Below the pieces are notes generated by a model, which was given only the letters and a program-made list of their open reading frames with translations, was not told the DNA's origin and did no database searches. The position numbers and the translations under genes were made by a program. From assembly GCA_026647385.1 (NCBI GenBank), contig JAPKGY010000114.1, positions 1 through 7,961 of the forward strand: DNA of 7,961 nt, read 5' to 3'. Shown here in pieces: positions 7,201 to 7,961 of the stretch. Each line of letters starts with the position of its first letter. Position 1 is the first letter of the stretch. The DNA comes from Phycisphaerae bacterium (GTDB taxonomy: Bacteria > Planctomycetota > Phycisphaerae > UBA1845 > PWPN01).

Positions 7201-7532
7201 TCCAACTCGGCCAGGCCATCCCGCGGGATTGGCTGCGGGACGGGCGGACGGTCGGCATCGAACGGGCGCCATCACGGTTCGGGGAACTCTCGGTGCGATT
7301 CACATCGCAGGCCGCCACCGGCCGGATCAACGCCACCATCTCCCCGCCCACGCGAAATCGACCCAAGAACCTCTTTGTCCGCATCCGCCATCCCCAGGGC
7401 AAGCCCATGCGAAGCGTAAGCGTCAACGGCCAGCCCTACGATCGCTTGGACGCCGCGAAGGAATGGATCATCCTGCCCGGCACCGTCGAGGGGGTCCAGC
7501 AGATCACCGTCCAGTACGAACCTTCGACCTGA
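4266..7532 (+). CDS. Large secreted six-hairpin glycosidase-like protein of unassigned family
   Basis: The product is 1088 residues. A signal peptide is evident: basic start, hydrophobic VGLASLSLALFLAG (12-25), and likely type I cleavage after AYA (30-32). The LAG is followed by Glu, not Cys, so it is not a lipoprotein. Residues about 45-175 resemble a discoidin/carbohydrate-binding-like beta-sandwich. Residues about 200-570 are a beta-rich segment with many aromatic and charged residues. From PEPWINDFYKAHARHLL (about 589) to about 970 the helical, Trp/Tyr-rich pattern is that of an (alpha/alpha)6 six-hairpin glycosidase. A C-terminal beta domain runs from about 980 to the end. Candidate acids in conserved-looking loops include Asp631/Glu632 (YADES), Asp639/Asp641 (RDLDL), Glu683 (GGHEDGG), Glu754/Asp755 and Glu941. 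It probably cleaves or binds extracellular or periplasmic polysaccharide; the substrate is unknown. No transporter, sulfatase or regulator lies beside it. The superfamily call is moderately sure; catalysis is inferred. Confidence 0.8.
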   Translation: MRMLKQGSRLEVGLASLSLALFLAGENRTAYATETAAVAGQPLDAAPCGFVEADPQSYGIRWGEPRKIRRVVVEFAEDAQLPEPDKVRLQYWRGSWDGKPDPILAEHGAGRVGWAQMDDWTNGRWREADTWVHADGKRWTFTFAPTGAGEFENLRHLGVAYRKTLKIRIVTDETLPRPVRFQTFTDAVYHPLTVRILWGPPAEPRIKIAGDDGGSIEVYNGAVTALRPIRGGQASATENHLWTLPAAAEGGVEADLMMAVDPISPRYDRTIVTVRSKYRPFSFAPDEIAGGERILVDDLGTLVVRGDDPITLAGLREARKEFPGRTVYDRVFDEPEQTLARAWNDMPLKRPLYFIHGLPGNRNALQQLPNGDVSIASVPRWFHRPRSPKDTARKLWEGKWLTLHFGFPPDHLRGGRELRDGHLPLLRTWWQDGPIFYEQCTILDSLDGDLTDPALDDPTVLLMRVRVVNTSATDKGTARLHLRSEQPHDGTLFHENGRLLARWKDQPRVRCVLRHAEPGTLSNESDGVRWALALSPGQSHDLYVTIPSITLDKDHEVAAVRSRDFERDATRICDFWRNRTAPRTTITTPEPWINDFYKAHARHLLINCQKEIGSTILHAHVGTAGYGSYADESCMMIRDLDLRGFHDEAERCLEAFLHYQGTVPLPGNFKTSEGVFNGAGGHEDGGYNKNHGWVMWNLADHWWMTRDREWMERAAPKIVQACEWVIRERQATMRTNPDGSRPIEYGYLPAGALEDVKDFWYWLATNACTVWGFDALSAALADYGHPEAARLQREAAAYHDDVMRAIEESRIRTPVVKVRDGTYVPKYPSRLYERGRCYGWLRETLEGSIHLLITGLIKPDAPEAKWILKDFEDNLYISDAYGYAIPAFDAFWFSRGGFSMQANLLGGPLPYLYRDEIAHYLRAYFNGFASAFYPEIRMCNEHSLPELGYPAGSHLKTSDEAQSTYWLRLMFIHENGDDLQLGQAIPRDWLRDGRTVGIERAPSRFGELSVRFTSQAATGRINATISPPTRNRPKNLFVRIRHPQGKPMRSVSVNGQPYDRLDAAKEWIILPGTVEGVQQITVQYEPST

Positions 7533-7605
7533 TGCCCTTTCCATACCTCCGTTCATGATCGGGCGACAGGAACGGGCCGCGGGCTTCGGCCGCAACCAAA
7601 CGCGC

Positions 7606-7628
7606 GGCACGGGCAAGATGCCCGTGCC
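7606..7628. repeat. Perfect 9-bp-stem hairpin of the GGCACGGGC/GCCCGTGCC type
   Basis: GGCACGGGC (7606-7614) and GCCCGTGCC (7620-7628) are perfect reverse complements around the 5-base loop AAGAT. The hairpin lies 73 bases past the stop of the large gene and may end or stabilise that transcript, but no T-run follows (ACAATATACG). From memory, this exact motif recurs many times in intergenic DNA of planctomycete genomes, where its translation GTGILPV turns up in spurious proteins. That is recollection, not a search. Confidence 0.65.
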
Positions 7629-7678
7629 ACAATATACGCGCAAATCGCATCGATCCTTCGCCCTATGCCTCCAATCCC

Positions 7679-7694
7679 CGAACCGGTCGGTTCG
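7679..7694. repeat. Small perfect hairpin
   Basis: CGAACCG (7679-7685) and CGGTTCG (7688-7694) form a 7-bp inverted repeat with only GT between them, effectively a 6-bp stem with a 4-base loop. It is 147 bases past the stop of the large gene. No T-run follows; function unknown. Confidence 0.35.
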
Positions 7695-7830
7695 AGTTAC
7701 AGAGTCGAAGCATCGCTTACGCGGGCGTCCGCAACAGGCAACGTCAGTGCAAAACATGCTCCCATGAATTCCCGGACCAGATTCCAAACCGTCCTTCCGG
7801 GATAAACATAACCCGCGATCAAGGCCTCGG

Positions 7831-7850
7831 CTGTAACAAGTCTGTAACAA
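7831..7850 (+). promoter_or_regulatory. Pho-box-like operator (candidate PhoB binding site)
   Basis: CTGTAACAA occurs twice, at 7831-7839 and 7842-7850, so the 7-base core CTGTAAC repeats with 4 bases between and an 11-base period. This matches the layout of the PhoB Pho box known from E. coli and many other bacteria (two CTGTCAT-like repeats, 11-base period, A/T-rich 4-base spacer); natural sites with CTGTAA cores are known. The orientation points to the plus strand, and the site lies about 85 bases before the ATG at 7934. A TCTATT at 7906-7911 could be a -10 element but is too far from the box for classical placement. If real, the next gene to the right would be induced by phosphate starvation. 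The repeat is seen; the regulator is inferred. Confidence 0.5.
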
Positions 7851-7933
7851 ACGAATCGGGACCCGCACCCCGGTTTCCCGTGACCGCGGGGATCGCGCCG
7901 ACGAGTCTATTGCACGGTGCGCGAGGCATTACG

Positions 7934-7961
7934 ATGCCGAACGGCAGGATCAACCCCGGGG
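7934..7961 (+). CDS. Possible start of the next gene (nine codons, 3' truncated)
   Basis: An ATG at 7934 is preceded by GAGG (7923-7926) with a 7-base gap, and the frame stays open to the window edge. The visible peptide, MPNGRINPG, is too short to identify. The Pho-box-like repeat about 85 bases upstream is the only hint of regulation. The true start could equally lie to the right of the window. Confidence 0.3.

Larger units (their letters stand above)
7533..7961. other. Intergenic region after the large secreted protein gene
   Basis: These 429 bases contain no complete gene I can support. They hold a strong hairpin (7606-7628), a small hairpin (7679-7694), a Pho-box-like direct repeat (7831-7850) and possibly the first codons of another gene at 7934. 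Apparent minus-strand coding across here is the reverse of the large gene plus the hairpin. Confidence 0.5.

Noticed and set aside
7612..7630. A sigma-54-like promoter on the minus strand (TGGCACG...TTGC)
   Set aside because: The spacing between the GG and GC elements is two bases too long, and the similarity comes from the palindromic hairpin itself.
7679..7700. A tRNA T-arm-like GGTTCGAGT sequence
   Set aside because: The T-stem does not close on the 3' side, and no acceptor stem or anticodon arm can be built around it.
7272..7868. A 198-codon minus-strand open frame at the right end
   Set aside because: It is the reverse of the large gene's end plus the palindromic hairpin, which yields the GTGILPV string typical of spurious proteins from this repeat.

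Overview
The window is GC-rich bacterial DNA, with third codon positions almost always G or C inside the genes. It carries three complete protein genes, one gene cut by the left edge, and perhaps the first codons of a fifth gene at the right edge. Three things suggest a Planctomycetota-like environmental bacterium: a very large secreted six-hairpin-glycosidase-like protein, wide intergenic gaps, and a GGCACGGGC/GCCCGTGCC hairpin of a kind I associate with planctomycete genomes. This is an inference from gene content; no rRNA or other marker gene is present.

Left half (minus strand). A UDP-glucuronate decarboxylase (UDP-xylose synthase) gene occupies 2727 down to 1768. After a 353-base gap comes a phosphoglucomutase/phosphomannomutase-type gene from 1414 down to the left edge. 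Both serve nucleotide-sugar supply: the mutase can make glucose-1-phosphate, the precursor of UDP-glucose and UDP-glucuronate, and the decarboxylase turns UDP-glucuronate into UDP-xylose. The enzymes linking them (uridylyltransferase, UDP-glucose dehydrogenase) are not in the window. The gap holds two inverted repeats and a possible promoter, so the two genes may be transcribed separately. The last 20 or so visible codons of the mutase lose both family resemblance and codon bias, which suggests a junction near base 60-66.

Right half (plus strand). A PHP-family metal-dependent phosphoesterase gene (3087-3815) is divergent from the decarboxylase gene across 359 bases that contain competing inverted repeats. 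After a 450-base gap with GC-rich hairpins comes a 1088-residue exported protein (4266-7532). It has a signal peptide, an N-terminal beta-sandwich-like region, an (alpha/alpha)6 glycosidase-like region and a C-terminal beta domain. It probably acts on extracellular or periplasmic polysaccharide, but I cannot assign a family.

Right end (7533-7961). No complete gene is seen. It holds a perfect 9-bp-stem hairpin, a second small hairpin, and a tandem CTGTAAC repeat with 11-base period that closely resembles a PhoB-binding Pho box. A possible gene start with a Shine-Dalgarno sequence follows at 7934. The most interesting leads are the Pho-box-like site, the unassigned secreted glycosidase-like protein and the break in the mutase gene.
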